Program-made: the position numbers and the translations under genes
Shown: in pieces, positions 29,688 to 38,948 of the stretch
Layout of the letters: each line of letters begins with the position of its first letter
How positions within the stretch are numbered: position 1 is the first letter of the stretch
Assembly (NCBI GenBank): GCA_004014935.1
Contig: CP025325.1
Coordinates: 1,364,001 to 1,428,000 of the forward strand
Reading direction: 5' to 3'
Length of the DNA stretch: 64,000 bases
Origin: Saccharomycopsis malanga
Lineage: Eukaryota > Ascomycota > Saccharomycetes > Ascoideales > Saccharomycopsidaceae
Notes under the pieces: generated by a model
Told to the model about the DNA's origin: nothing
Database searches by the model: none
Seen by the model: the letters and a program-made list of their open reading frames with translations, nothing else

Positions 29688-29876
29688 TCAATAAAAAAAG
29701 TCTTTCACTCTTCCTTTGACACAGTATGGGCACATCATATGTCTACACCGGACACAGGTGTAAGTGTAGGGAAGTTCTTCTCTAGAACCATGGCATTTTC
29801 CACACGCACAACAGTACCATTGAATAATCTTGTTGGGATCAGTGTAGCCTGGGTTTTTCGTTTTTGGAATCGACAT
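29688..29876 (-). CDS. 62-residue zinc-ribbon-like protein
   Basis: A tiny frame from an ATG at 29874-29876 encoding 62 residues with seven cysteines and two histidines in an ordered array: WYCCACGKCHG, then TCVRCRHMMCPYC. That is CxxC followed ~20 residues later by CxxC...CPYC. This is the layout of a small treble-clef or zinc-ribbon fold, and of many unnamed small fungal proteins with a WYC..C.....C..C pattern. It has no signal peptide or membrane span. It lies 656 bp from the GOR1-like gene and is divergent from it. I cannot name an ortholog and propose only a metal-binding or RNA/protein-binding role. The clustered Cys pattern is unlikely by chance in AT-rich intergenic DNA. Confidence 0.65.
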   Translation of the reverse strand: MSIPKTKNPGYTDPNKIIQWYCCACGKCHGSREELPYTYTCVRCRHMMCPYCVKGRVKDFFY

Positions 29877-30532
29877 TGGCTGTAGAACAATAATGAAGAT
29901 AGATTTCTATATTGGAAAGAAGTTTTTCATCAATGGCTTGTCGTAGCTGTCTCAATGGTAAAAGGAATGGTGATAGTTGGGACAACGAGAAAATCAAAAA
30001 AAAACTGGAGAAAGAGAATTGAAGAAAAAAAAAAAGAGAAAGCTAAAAACAAAAAAGAAGAGACATTTCAATGTTGAAAATTTAGGGTCTGTCCATGAAA
30101 GAGAATCACCGTAGAGTGTAAGAAGTAATAAGAAGGAATACAGGCAAAAGAGCACAGTCTATAAATAGCTATGCACGGAACGGCGGCATTATGCGCGAGC
30201 TTATACATGTTTTCCCAATTGGGCAAACGATCGCCATCCTAGGGGTGCGGGACACCCGGCTTCTTTCGCCTTCCACTTCCCGAATAATAACTCGTATAAT
30301 GCATAATGATGCAATTATATGTGAGGTACCCTCCTAAATTTCATACGCGAAATAGGCTAGATATCTCATAGATGGACAAAATATGGCGTAGATCCAGTAA
30401 CTGGGTACAGTTTACCCCCCATGTTTTGAACATCGGCTGATGAGCTGTTGACGGTGGTATCCTCTCTATATATAGGATTATCCTCGCATGGCTGTTGTAG
30501 CTTATTGTAGATAGTATGATTCTCGAGAGAAA
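29877..30532. other. Divergent promoter region of the zinc-ribbon and GOR1-like genes
   Basis: Left half A-rich. The part from 30170 to 30300 is GC-richer with short inverted repeats (CCCAATTGGG; GGGTG-CGGGA-CACCC). No gene. Confidence 0.45.
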
Positions 30533-31576
30533 ATGGCGAAACCAATTGTTCTTCAATTAGGCGGTCCAATCCGCTACAACCATGATCAGTATAGAGAATT
30601 TACTAGCGTCTTTGATGTCATCACCAATAATAAATTGAGCCGCGAAGAGTTCAAGAAAGCACTTAAAAGCAAGGAGTTTGGTGACTTTTATGCTATTTAC
30701 CGTCCTTTCTGGAACGACGGAGACCAGATGGGTCTCTGGGATCGTGAGCTAATTGATCTATTGCCTAGTAGCTGTAAGGTGATAGCAATGGCTGGCGCTG
30801 GGTTCGATTGGATGGACACAGAGTACTTAAGTTCTAAGGGAATCATATACTGTAATGCCGGCTGGGCACCTACTGAGTCTGTAGGGGACACAACCATCTG
30901 GCACATTATTGGAGTGTTCCGCAATCTTGGTTGGAGTTTCAAAAGTGCCATAAGTGGGGATTCCAAGTTGTTTCTGGAAACACACAATGCTGCAGTGTTG
31001 ACCTCCTATAATCCGAAAGGTCATACCTTGGGAATTATCGGCATGGGAAAGATCGGTTATTGTATTGCCGAGAAAGCTGTTCATGGTCTCGGTATGAAGA
31101 TTGCATATTACGATTTGTACCAAAGAACACCTGAAGAAGAGAAGAAGGTGGGTGCCAAGTTTTATAACAATCTTTCCGAGATGTTGGGCATAAGCGATTG
31201 TGTAGTTCTTGCCACACCAGCATTCAAAGACAAGTTTATGGATAAAACCATATTCTCGCAGTTTAAAAAAGGTTCACGGTTTGTTAACATTGCCAGAGGT
31301 AAGCTTGTAGATGAAGATGCATTGGTAGAAGCCATTGAGTCTGGGCACATTTATGGCGCTGGGTTGGATGTTTTCTACAACGAGCCAAAAGTGCACCCAA
31401 AGTTGAGAGAGTTGAAGACTGTAACGCTCACTTGTCATAATGGTGGAGGATCCATCAGCACTTGGGTGTACTTCGAAAAGTTTGGAATGGACAATATCTA
31501 TGGTTTGTACAAGCATGGGAAGGCAGTGTCACCAGTGAACTTGGGTCAGATTGCAAAATACAAGTCAAGGTTGTAG
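30533..31576 (+). CDS. GOR1: D-2-hydroxyacid dehydrogenase, glyoxylate reductase-like
   Basis: 347-residue NAD(P)H-dependent enzyme of the D-isomer-specific 2-hydroxyacid dehydrogenase family, about the length of yeast Gor1 (350). Gor1 reduces glyoxylate to glycolate. The substrate-binding half is residues 1-125. The nucleotide fold carries GIIGMGKIG near residue 168. The catalytic set appears complete: Arg in NIARGKLVDE, Glu in FYNEP and His in TCHNGGG. The last deviates from the common HIGG/HxGx pattern (Asn after His) but keeps the His. A fungal paralog such as the YPL113C or YGL185C type is possible. It stays complete to KSRL, and a 5'-truncated SINE has inserted 120 bp past its stop codon. 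Confidence 0.85.
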   Translation: MAKPIVLQLGGPIRYNHDQYREFTSVFDVITNNKLSREEFKKALKSKEFGDFYAIYRPFWNDGDQMGLWDRELIDLLPSSCKVIAMAGAGFDWMDTEYLSSKGIIYCNAGWAPTESVGDTTIWHIIGVFRNLGWSFKSAISGDSKLFLETHNAAVLTSYNPKGHTLGIIGMGKIGYCIAEKAVHGLGMKIAYYDLYQRTPEEEKKVGAKFYNNLSEMLGISDCVVLATPAFKDKFMDKTIFSQFKKGSRFVNIARGKLVDEDALVEAIESGHIYGAGLDVFYNEPKVHPKLRELKTVTLTCHNGGGSISTWVYFEKFGMDNIYGLYKHGKAVSPVNLGQIAKYKSRL

Positions 31577-31686
31577 AACAGTAGAGTAGTCCTCGTTATA
31601 TAGTCAATATAAGTTTGTTTGGGATATTTGGTTAGCATGATTTGGTGTAGTGTCAAGAAAGGTTTTTTTCTTTTTTTAATGTTAAA
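31577..31686. other. 3' flank of the GOR1-like gene
   Basis: 110 bp of terminator-type DNA with a TTTTTTTCTTTTTTT tract near 31663-31678, ending at the SINE target-site duplication. Confidence 0.4.
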
Positions 31687-31758
31687 ATTAGAAAATACGA
31701 AACTGATATGTACTGGGCTTGAAATATATGATATTATTTATTATTATTATTAGAAAAT
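31687..31758 (+). mobile_element. 5'-truncated SINE stub with 10-bp target-site duplication
   Basis: The body is 31697-31748, flanked by a perfect direct repeat ATTAGAAAAT (31687-31696 and 31749-31758). It carries only the last ~50 bp of the family: ACGAAACTGATATGTACTGG, GCTTGAAATATATG and a (TTA)n tail. The first 45 bp are almost identical to the end of the copy at 10463-10780. Loss of the 5' end with an intact tail and a clean target duplication is the footprint of abortive target-primed reverse transcription. It lies 120 bp after the GOR1-like stop codon. Confidence 0.85.
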
Positions 31759-33107
31759 GAGACTGGCACACTAGGATACCAGGTTACAATTGTAGTAATA
31801 GCTGTTGGAATACTAATCGAATAGGAAATCAACTGGCTAAATATTATTATCTGTGTTAAAGAATGTAACTCTTCAAAAGGCTTAAACATAGAAAAAAAAA
31901 CAATAAAAAGCCTAAGTCTCCATTATATAACGACAAAACGTACCAGTTGCGCCTCTTCGTCTCTGTTATTCAGCAATTTAAACATTTTTCATTGTTTTTT
32001 AGCCTACAGTGCCAATTAATGAGATTCATAAACGTGTAAAGGGAATAGGAAAAGCTGTTAGGTGCTATTTACAGTACGTCAATGCATGCTGGATTTTCAA
32101 AATCTTTTACTGTACTGTCAAGTAGTTGAGAGCATTAAGGGGGCAAATCAGAAAGGCAAATAAATAGACTACTTATATTAACAAGTTGAATACTGATGTA
32201 TGGTGCAAATTCAGTAAATAAGAGAGTGTTTTTTGAGTAATCTATAATGTAAAACTACTACTGAAGGTGTCTCATGGATACTTTGTATAATTCATATGCT
32301 ACCTTTCTAATTTAATTGGACATTGAGGAAAGAAGCCAAATTATCAAAATGAATAGCGCGTTGATTTTTCATTTTAAGTGTTTCTGGCCATTTACTAGAA
32401 ATTTGTTTTCAACATTTGATTTTACAGCGAGAATTTTTCGTGTTGAACATTACGCCTTTGATAGAATAGTATTGCATATTGTGAAGTGCGGCTAAATTCG
32501 GTCATTGCCTAAATGTTTTGGAACTACTATTATCGATTATTAGTTTTGATAAATTGATAGTTGGCATCTGCAAAAAGTATTTTACATTAACAATAAGTAC
32601 TGCAGCAGACATAGGTAAGGAACAATAACAATGTCTTCACTAAACAATGCAATGCTAAAGGTAAACTTGTACGTTTGGACGGTAACTATTACATGCTTTA
32701 AACCTATTGACCGTCCATTTTCCTTCTATAACAATCAATATTGCAAAAATTGTCTCACTTTACAAGAAGTCCAATTTTTTGTTTTCAAAAATTACCTTTC
32801 AGATACGTCAAGTAATTGTATCTTAACGGTTCCACCAAACAGGCTTCTTGGCAACTGGGCCCGTTTTGCCTCGCGAGTCACCTACTAGAATAAGCTGTGT
32901 AAAAAGATTCATAAAAAGGATGGAAGCTTCAGTACTGTTGTAACGTCTAACAAGGTAAAAATCAAAGGGACGGAAAATGCATTACTTTAAATACTTACAA
33001 GCATTAATCAAAGCAGTATGCTAAATCCAACGTAGTATTAGTAGCTTGTTCTTTCCTCAAAATATAGTACAACCATTTGCTCCGCATTTACCAATCTACA
33101 GGACCTA
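31759..33107. other. Intergenic, 1.35 kb
   Basis: AT-rich. An 85-codon frame at 32631-32888 has no recognisable domain and was not accepted. No tRNA or further SINE copy is seen. Confidence 0.4.
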
Positions 33108-33394
33108 ATGGCGATCAATGATGTCGTATGCCCTTGCATAGGAACCAATGCCGGTCGCCAAGCCGCTACCACACTCCATTGAGCTTAAGACAAACAAAGA
33201 CCTTATCAGCTATGTCTTGGCTTGCCTATGTTTATTACCAGATGTTTTCAGAGGGGGTCCAGAACGAAGCTTACCATCACCGAATCCCTGTGGCGAGGGA
33301 TGCTGGACACCGCATGCGGCGTGCGATCGATGCTTTGAACGAGGACGCACACGGTGGCATCTCGACGACTATCATATGGGTTCTCTATAAATAA
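33108..33394 (+). ncRNA. Candidate structured non-coding RNA, class unknown
   Basis: A GC-richer block upstream of PBN1 with nested stems. Stem 1 is GGCGATC (33110-33116) with GGTCGCC (33153-33159), enclosing TATGC-CCTT-GCATA (33127-33140). The two sides of the internal loop are 10 and 12 nt, reminiscent of an H/ACA guide pocket. Stem 2 is AAGCC (33160-33164) with GGCTT (33219-33223), and stacked on it AAGACA (33187-33192) with TGTCTT (33213-33218). Stem 3 is GTCCAG (33257-33262) with CTGGAC (33303-33308), enclosing ATCCCT-GTGGCG-AGGGAT (33284-33301). I could not match RNase P, RNase MRP, SRP, U1-U6, U3 or telomerase RNA. An overlapping 80-codon frame (33148-33390, Cys-rich at its end) is an alternative reading. 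The ends given are approximate. Confidence 0.35.
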
Positions 33395-33538
33395 GCTCAT
33401 GTTTCTACACAGCAGCAACTTCCCAAGCTATATGGTCCACAAAGGAAATAGTATTGAAAAGAATATAGACCGAGCTATCAAGGGGAACTAATATCTAGTT
33501 ATTGGGAGTGAAAATTTTATCAGAACCTTCTACGGACG

Positions 33539-35464
33539 ATGACAATCCCAATTAAACAGAGAATCACTGTTCTTTCGAACAACAAGGTTGAACAGAATCA
33601 AATTCTGGCCTTACATCTTTCAAGAGCCCGGTGGGTGTTGCCACCAGGCGAATACCAACGTCAAGACCGGTTTGTTATCCCACACGAAACTGCTGTCAAG
33701 CAATTGCAGTCACCAGATTTACAAACTATTGATGAGTTCCTGATTCAATGGGGTGCTTTCAATAATTCTGTGGTATCCAAACTATTGGAAGTTAAAAATC
33801 GTGAATTGAAAAACATAAATAATGCGTTCAGTAAATACATTGAGCCTGGTTATTCCATTTTTATAAACAAAAACCTGTCCTCTTTAGAGAACTTTGTTGC
33901 GTTGCTCAATGCCAATGGCTTGAATGACTACAATGTGAAGGGCAACAATTTTATAGAAAATGCTGTTTCTTACAACTATTTCGAAAACCAAAATGAGGAT
34001 CATTTGCCTGCTAACACGCTTGATTTTGTCAAGAACTTAGTTTGTTCTGCAGAATCCACAACAAAGACAATCTTAGCCGAAGATGGCTCTTCCAAGCCAA
34101 TATCTTTCAAAGAAAACTGCTTGGCTAATTACGACCAACTCTTGCCTAGAGTGTCCTCAGTAGCAATTGATTACAACGCCAATAAGGAACTAGTGGTCAC
34201 TTTACAATGGAATTCTGCTGCATTAAATGGTATAAACTCTACTATATATCAGACAGATTCAAACTTACAGACCAAAGAGCTCGGTATTTTTGAAATTTCT
34301 CCTAACGCTTCTCAAGTAAATGATGTCAATTTATACGGTATATACGCAGATCTCCCTTCGTCGCTTCCCCCAAAAAGATTTGATGCTGAGGGCAACGAAA
34401 TTACTGAGGAAGATTATCAAAAACAACATCCCCATCCTCCCACCCTTGCTGAAGAAGACGAAGATACCAGAGTTGCTAAGAAAACAATGTTTTACTTGAA
34501 TCCTCGTCATATCACTTTATCTGAAAAAGATCAACTTATTTTCAATTCTAGTTTCCAAAAACCTTATGGCTTACATCCTGTTCATCAGGTGTCCCTTAAA
34601 GGCGACAATCAAGGCATTATCAAGAGAAATATAACGTCAAACAAACTATCAATAGAACCACCTATGAATAAGGAGATTTTCGACTGTGAGCTTTTCTCAT
34701 ACTATCGTCTACCTAATCTGGTCTTCATTGACCAGAATGAGTTTAAAAATTCAAACAAACCTACCGACCTTCCAGTGCAATTGGTTGGATTGTGGGGCGA
34801 GGCTGACTTGGAAAAACCAAGCTATCAGACCGAAAAATGGGGCAGTAATGCTTTTTTTAGAATCAATGTGGAAACTAGAACGGGTTCTCATAAAGATCCT
34901 AATGACGAGTTACACTCAGTGGATGGGTACGCTGACTTGTATTCTCTCAAGCTTCACTCAAGATACCAGTCAGTATCTTCTGATGAAACCTCTCCAAACT
35001 ATGCCAACGAACACATCCCAAAGCCTGACGTTTTTTGGGCTTGTGAACTCTCAAAATCAAGGCTCTATAAAGCCTTTTCTGATGGTGAAATAACCAAATC
35101 CAAGTTGGACGAGATTGAAAGTACGTTTAATGATGACTTGGTGAAAAAGAACCCTCTAGATTCCAAATCTAACTTAAACATGGAAGGTTTGTTTACCGAT
35201 AACACCTTGTTTTACCACTTGACACTTGATTACGATGAGCTCAGTGATGTTGCTGCTGCCAATAGACTTACCAACAGCTTCTTCCAGGACAAATTTCAAA
35301 TACCAAGAGGCAATGCCAGTGATAACCTAAATATACAATTCTTTACGTTGATTGCTGTTATGCTCAGCGTGGTTTATCTCTTGAAAAAGGTCTTTACTGG
35401 CTACTCTGGAGGAATAAAGCCTGTGAAGATGGATTCAAAGAGCGACGACAAGAAGTCTAAATGA
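33539..35464 (+). CDS. PBN1: GPI mannosyltransferase I subunit Pbn1 (PIG-X-like)
   Basis: Essential ER membrane protein that supports Gpi14 in adding the first mannose to GPI anchors, also needed for ER processing of protease B. The 641 residues exceed the ~416 of S. cerevisiae, with extra length in the middle. Landmarks agree with the family in order: N-terminal RITVL; YGLHPVHQVSL near residue 343; YYRLPNLVFIDQNEF; LWGEADLEKPSYQ-EKWGSNAFF; HSRYQ; and MEGLFTDNTLFYHL. One membrane span near the C-terminus (about 602-620, FFTLIAVMLSVVYLLKKVF) is followed by a short Lys/Ser-rich cytosolic tail. Several N-x-S/T sites fit a lumenal domain. It has no cleavable signal peptide, as in yeast Pbn1. The start is fixed by an upstream in-frame stop. 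Confidence 0.88.
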   Translation: MTIPIKQRITVLSNNKVEQNQILALHLSRARWVLPPGEYQRQDRFVIPHETAVKQLQSPDLQTIDEFLIQWGAFNNSVVSKLLEVKNRELKNINNAFSKYIEPGYSIFINKNLSSLENFVALLNANGLNDYNVKGNNFIENAVSYNYFENQNEDHLPANTLDFVKNLVCSAESTTKTILAEDGSSKPISFKENCLANYDQLLPRVSSVAIDYNANKELVVTLQWNSAALNGINSTIYQTDSNLQTKELGIFEISPNASQVNDVNLYGIYADLPSSLPPKRFDAEGNEITEEDYQKQHPHPPTLAEEDEDTRVAKKTMFYLNPRHITLSEKDQLIFNSSFQKPYGLHPVHQVSLKGDNQGIIKRNITSNKLSIEPPMNKEIFDCELFSYYRLPNLVFIDQNEFKNSNKPTDLPVQLVGLWGEADLEKPSYQTEKWGSNAFFRINVETRTGSHKDPNDELHSVDGYADLYSLKLHSRYQSVSSDETSPNYANEHIPKPDVFWACELSKSRLYKAFSDGEITKSKLDEIESTFNDDLVKKNPLDSKSNLNMEGLFTDNTLFYHLTLDYDELSDVAAANRLTNSFFQDKFQIPRGNASDNLNIQFFTLIAVMLSVVYLLKKVFTGYSGGIKPVKMDSKSDDKKSK

Positions 35465-36170
35465 TATACGTACTTTGTAATACATCTTATTGTTTTTTTA
35501 TTTATATTGTCTTTAGTTGATTCTTTGTTTGTATTCAGTGATAGAAAGAATTGTGAATATTGTAGCAAGGTTGATAATACATGGTAAGTTGGCTAAAACG
35601 GTTGAGTTATAAAAGAATGCTTTTATTGCTTATTTTTACAAGTCAATAATTCTTATATTTAGTTCTTGACACAAGCGGACCTTATTTAAGAAAAATTTAT
35701 CGAATAACTTATTGAGATATATCGAATGAGAGCCTGTCTACATCCTGCGGAAGTTTGATACTTACCTTTTCATTTAATACTCTATACAATCAAAGAAAAA
35801 AAAATTTTTCGATTCATACAAGTTCCTGAATTCTTATAGTTTATCGAAAAGAAAATTTTCTTGTCAAGGTGTGAAATCGTGTATCATGTATTTTACAGTA
35901 TTTTCGTAGAATACAAATTACGCAATCCCTCTTATTCAATCATTCTTTAACTACCAAATGTTTCAAATAGTCTTGGAAACATAAAAAACAACTAATGGAG
36001 TTTCAAACAGTCAAATTCCCTTGTAATAAAGCTACTTAGTAATAGAATACAATAAAAATACACTTCATGTTTCTCACGTAATTTACCGTATACTATATTG
36101 ATGTAGACGCACGTGATCATATCAAAACTGTTTAATACTATATAATGACGAATCCTCATTCAACAAGCAA
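35465..36170. other. Intergenic between PBN1 and ALG8
   Basis: 700 bp of AT-rich DNA. A CACGTG E-box at 36110-36115 lies 56 bp before the ALG8 ATG. Nothing else is supported. Confidence 0.45.
36110..36115. promoter_or_regulatory. CACGTG E-box upstream of ALG8
   Basis: Palindromic bHLH site (Cbf1/Pho4 type) within the longer CGCACGTGATC, 56 bp upstream of the ALG8 start. CACGTGA is the usual Cbf1 form. Function is inferred from the motif. Confidence 0.4.
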
Positions 36171-38039
36171 ATGGGTCTTATTGAGCAATTGATTAAGTAC
36201 TCAATGAGCCTTGCAAAGAGCGATACTGCAGAACGGCCGCCGGTGGTCAATGCTGTGGGCCATCCACATCTTAAACATAACTATTCGCTCTACAACATAT
36301 GGGTAGCAGGATTATTTTTGAAAGTGCTTCTATTTACAACGTATCATTCAACGGATTTTGATGTGCATCGCAACTGGCTTGCAATTACACACAATCTTCC
36401 TATTTCTCAATGGTACTATGAATCCACGTCTCAATGGACACTTGATTATCCACCCTTTTTTGCTTATTTTGAATGGCTTCTTTCCCAATTTGTTCCACAG
36501 GTCGCCGTCCAGGATGGCTGTTTAGATATTGTGCCTGTGGGACAATACTCGTTGCCTACAGTGTTTTTTCAGCGCTCAACAGTGATTATCAGTGAGATTC
36601 TATTATTTGTTGTGCTTCAGTGGTACATTTCAACTGCCAGTTGTGACAGATCAAGACAAAGGGCTTTCGTAGTTGCAAGTTCTGTCGCCTTGTCCCCAGG
36701 ATTTTTGATTATCGATCATATTCATTTTCAATATAATGGATTTTTGTTTGCCTTAGTAATTGGCTCAGTTGTTGCCGCCAAACAGCAACGCTATGTTTTA
36801 TGTGGCGCCTTGTTCGCTACTTCATTATGTTTCAAACACATCTTTCTCTACTTGGCGCCAGCATACTTTGTCTTCTTGCTTCGTGTTTACTGTTTGGACT
36901 TTCCTGACAGTTGTAAATCCGTAAGCGGTATGCTTGACCGGTTAGCAAAATTGTTTAAAATGAATGATATCACTAATAAGAATGAAAAGACAATCAAGAA
37001 TGGCAAAACTAGCAAGAATGAAAAAGCAAATAAGAATAAAAACTCAACTAAAAATGACATTCCTGGAAACCTTTTTCAAGTATGGCATGTTTTCAATTGG
37101 ATCAATTTGGTCAAGCTTGGTTCTGTAGTGGTTTTTATCTTTGGAATTGCATTTGGTCCATTTATATACCCTGAAAACCAAATTCCTCAGCTTTTGACTA
37201 GATTGTTTCCATTCTCTCGCGGTCTTACTCATGCTTATTGGGCCCCTAACATTTGGGCAATTTATTCGTTCTCTGACAGAGTGCTTTCCCAGCTAGCACT
37301 TCGAGTATCTATATTTGCAAAGCTCATGACCCGTTTTGGGTTTCCTACATTCAGTCAGGAGCATATTGCAGCCAAAATTTCAGCCACTGCAAATACGAAG
37401 GGCTTGGTGCAGGACGTCTTCTTCACCATCTTACCAGACATCCCACCAAAGGTCACATTTCTCTTAACTCTTTTCTACCAACTTTTGGCGCTTTTTCCCC
37501 TTTTCATCAACCCAACTTTCAAGCGCTTTTTAGGATCTTTGACACTATGTGGGTTTGCATCGTTCCTTTTTGGATGGCACGTTCATGAAAAAGCAATCAT
37601 GCTTGTAATCATCCCCTTTTCATTCTTGGTCATTTATGACCGTCGCTTTTTGTCTAGTTTCAACGTCCTTATAAGTGCTGGATACGTTTCTTTATTCCCA
37701 CTTCTTTTCAAAAGCGAGCTCTGGACTTTGAAGGTGTTGTATACATACGTTTGGTGCTTGATATACTTTGCATCCTTCAGAGAAGTAACTCCTGCTTCAG
37801 AGTCGCTCACACGTAGGATCTTTTTCTTTGACCGTTTAACGTTTATTTACATTGTTGGCTTGCTTCCTTTGGTGGTTACATGTGGCATCTTAGACGCATT
37901 AGGAGACCGGGCAGGAGCCCTTGGAAAACTAGAGTTTTTCAGACTCATGTGCATTAGTGTCTACTGTTCCCTTGGCGTGGTAGGAAGCTGGTTTGGATTA
38001 AGTTGGTTATACTTTTTTGATGAGCTATTGTGGGTGTAA
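36171..38039 (+). CDS. ALG8: Dolichyl-P-glucose alpha-1,3-glucosyltransferase Alg8
   Basis: ER multi-span GT-C enzyme that adds the second glucose to the lipid-linked N-glycan precursor. It has 622 residues (S. cerevisiae ~577). The first lumenal loop holds STDFDVHRNWLAITHNLPIS, the catalytic-Asp loop with the HRNW signature of Alg8 (Alg6 has a QRHW-type motif), followed by TSQWTLDYPPFFAYFEW. Further conserved segments are DHIHFQYNGFLF, LCFKHIFLYLAPAYF, FPFSRGLTHAYWAPN-WA and FGWHVHEKA. About 10-12 hydrophobic spans alternate along the protein. A lineage insertion of ~30 residues (about 264-293) consists of repeated KNEK/KNGK units and lies in a hydrophilic loop. The start at 36171 is the first ATG. 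Confidence 0.94.
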   Translation: MGLIEQLIKYSMSLAKSDTAERPPVVNAVGHPHLKHNYSLYNIWVAGLFLKVLLFTTYHSTDFDVHRNWLAITHNLPISQWYYESTSQWTLDYPPFFAYFEWLLSQFVPQVAVQDGCLDIVPVGQYSLPTVFFQRSTVIISEILLFVVLQWYISTASCDRSRQRAFVVASSVALSPGFLIIDHIHFQYNGFLFALVIGSVVAAKQQRYVLCGALFATSLCFKHIFLYLAPAYFVFLLRVYCLDFPDSCKSVSGMLDRLAKLFKMNDITNKNEKTIKNGKTSKNEKANKNKNSTKNDIPGNLFQVWHVFNWINLVKLGSVVVFIFGIAFGPFIYPENQIPQLLTRLFPFSRGLTHAYWAPNIWAIYSFSDRVLSQLALRVSIFAKLMTRFGFPTFSQEHIAAKISATANTKGLVQDVFFTILPDIPPKVTFLLTLFYQLLALFPLFINPTFKRFLGSLTLCGFASFLFGWHVHEKAIMLVIIPFSFLVIYDRRFLSSFNVLISAGYVSLFPLLFKSELWTLKVLYTYVWCLIYFASFREVTPASESLTRRIFFFDRLTFIYIVGLLPLVVTCGILDALGDRAGALGKLEFFRLMCISVYCSLGVVGSWFGLSWLYFFDELLWV

Positions 38040-38948
38040 TGTACTATAGTTAATTATTAATAGGTTGAGTGCCAAAACCTGGAAGACTATATAGAGAGAG
38101 TTTTCTTGGATAATTTTACATACCTGTATCATTAATAAATTAGCATGATAACTTGTAAATGTAGATTATATCATGAACAGTGGCTACCGATCAAGGATAC
38201 ATGTGTGCCGTACACAAGCTTATACCAAGCAAGGATCTCAATGACTGCGATTGGTAGTTGATAAAGTATAAAAGGTCTCAATGCAGATATGACATATATT
38301 GGATATTAATAGTGAAAAATACATAAATAATCGTGTCAACTGTCCTTATAAAAGAGTTGTGTATATATGAGCTTATTTTAATGAAGCTTCATATGCGCAG
38401 TGAAGACCGGATATTCCTCCTTTATCGTGAGCTGCCTTTATCTTTTAATAATCTTACAGTAGTATCAGTCTCAACCGCTTGCTACCGTCGTGTTTCAGAT
38501 CGCATTCACTTGTGTTTTCATGGTGAACATTGTGAAGAGGTCACAATTAGGGCAACATCTACGTTGGCTCATATTACCCAGTGATATAGTCAATGATACA
38601 CATATATGAGTTGTATTTGACAGAAAGGTATCAATGATAAGTGTTTTAGCCGAGTTTCAAATTCAAACATCATTCAGTTTACGACTAACCATTATGAACC
38701 AGGATGAACCAGTGTCTGTACTGGACTTGAATAAGTTAATGTCAAGCTCCATAATCAAATACTACACATTCTTTAAATCATCATCAACATAAGATTAATA
38801 AATAATACAAAGTAATTTACAAATTAAATAAAATTTAGGAATAAACCTGAGGAAAGGAAGCAAAAGAATATAGCAAAACGGTAAATATAATATACATAGG
38901 GCAATGGTTTATTTGTGGATCATTGGTCGAGGCAAACCAAAAACACAT
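38040..38948. other. Convergent intergenic between ALG8 and the ING/PHD gene
   Basis: 0.9 kb. A 67-codon ATG-started frame within 38333-38584 has no recognisable feature and was not accepted as a gene. The rest is AT-rich 3' flank. Confidence 0.4.

Noticed and set aside
32631-32888. 85-codon frame beginning MSSLNNAML
   Set aside because: No domain and no similarity I recognise. I looked for intron signals that would join it to sequence downstream and found no consistent model.
38333-38584. Frame of 67 codons from an ATG between ALG8 and the ING/PHD gene
   Set aside because: Unrecognised, in a convergent 3' flank, and without promoter features.
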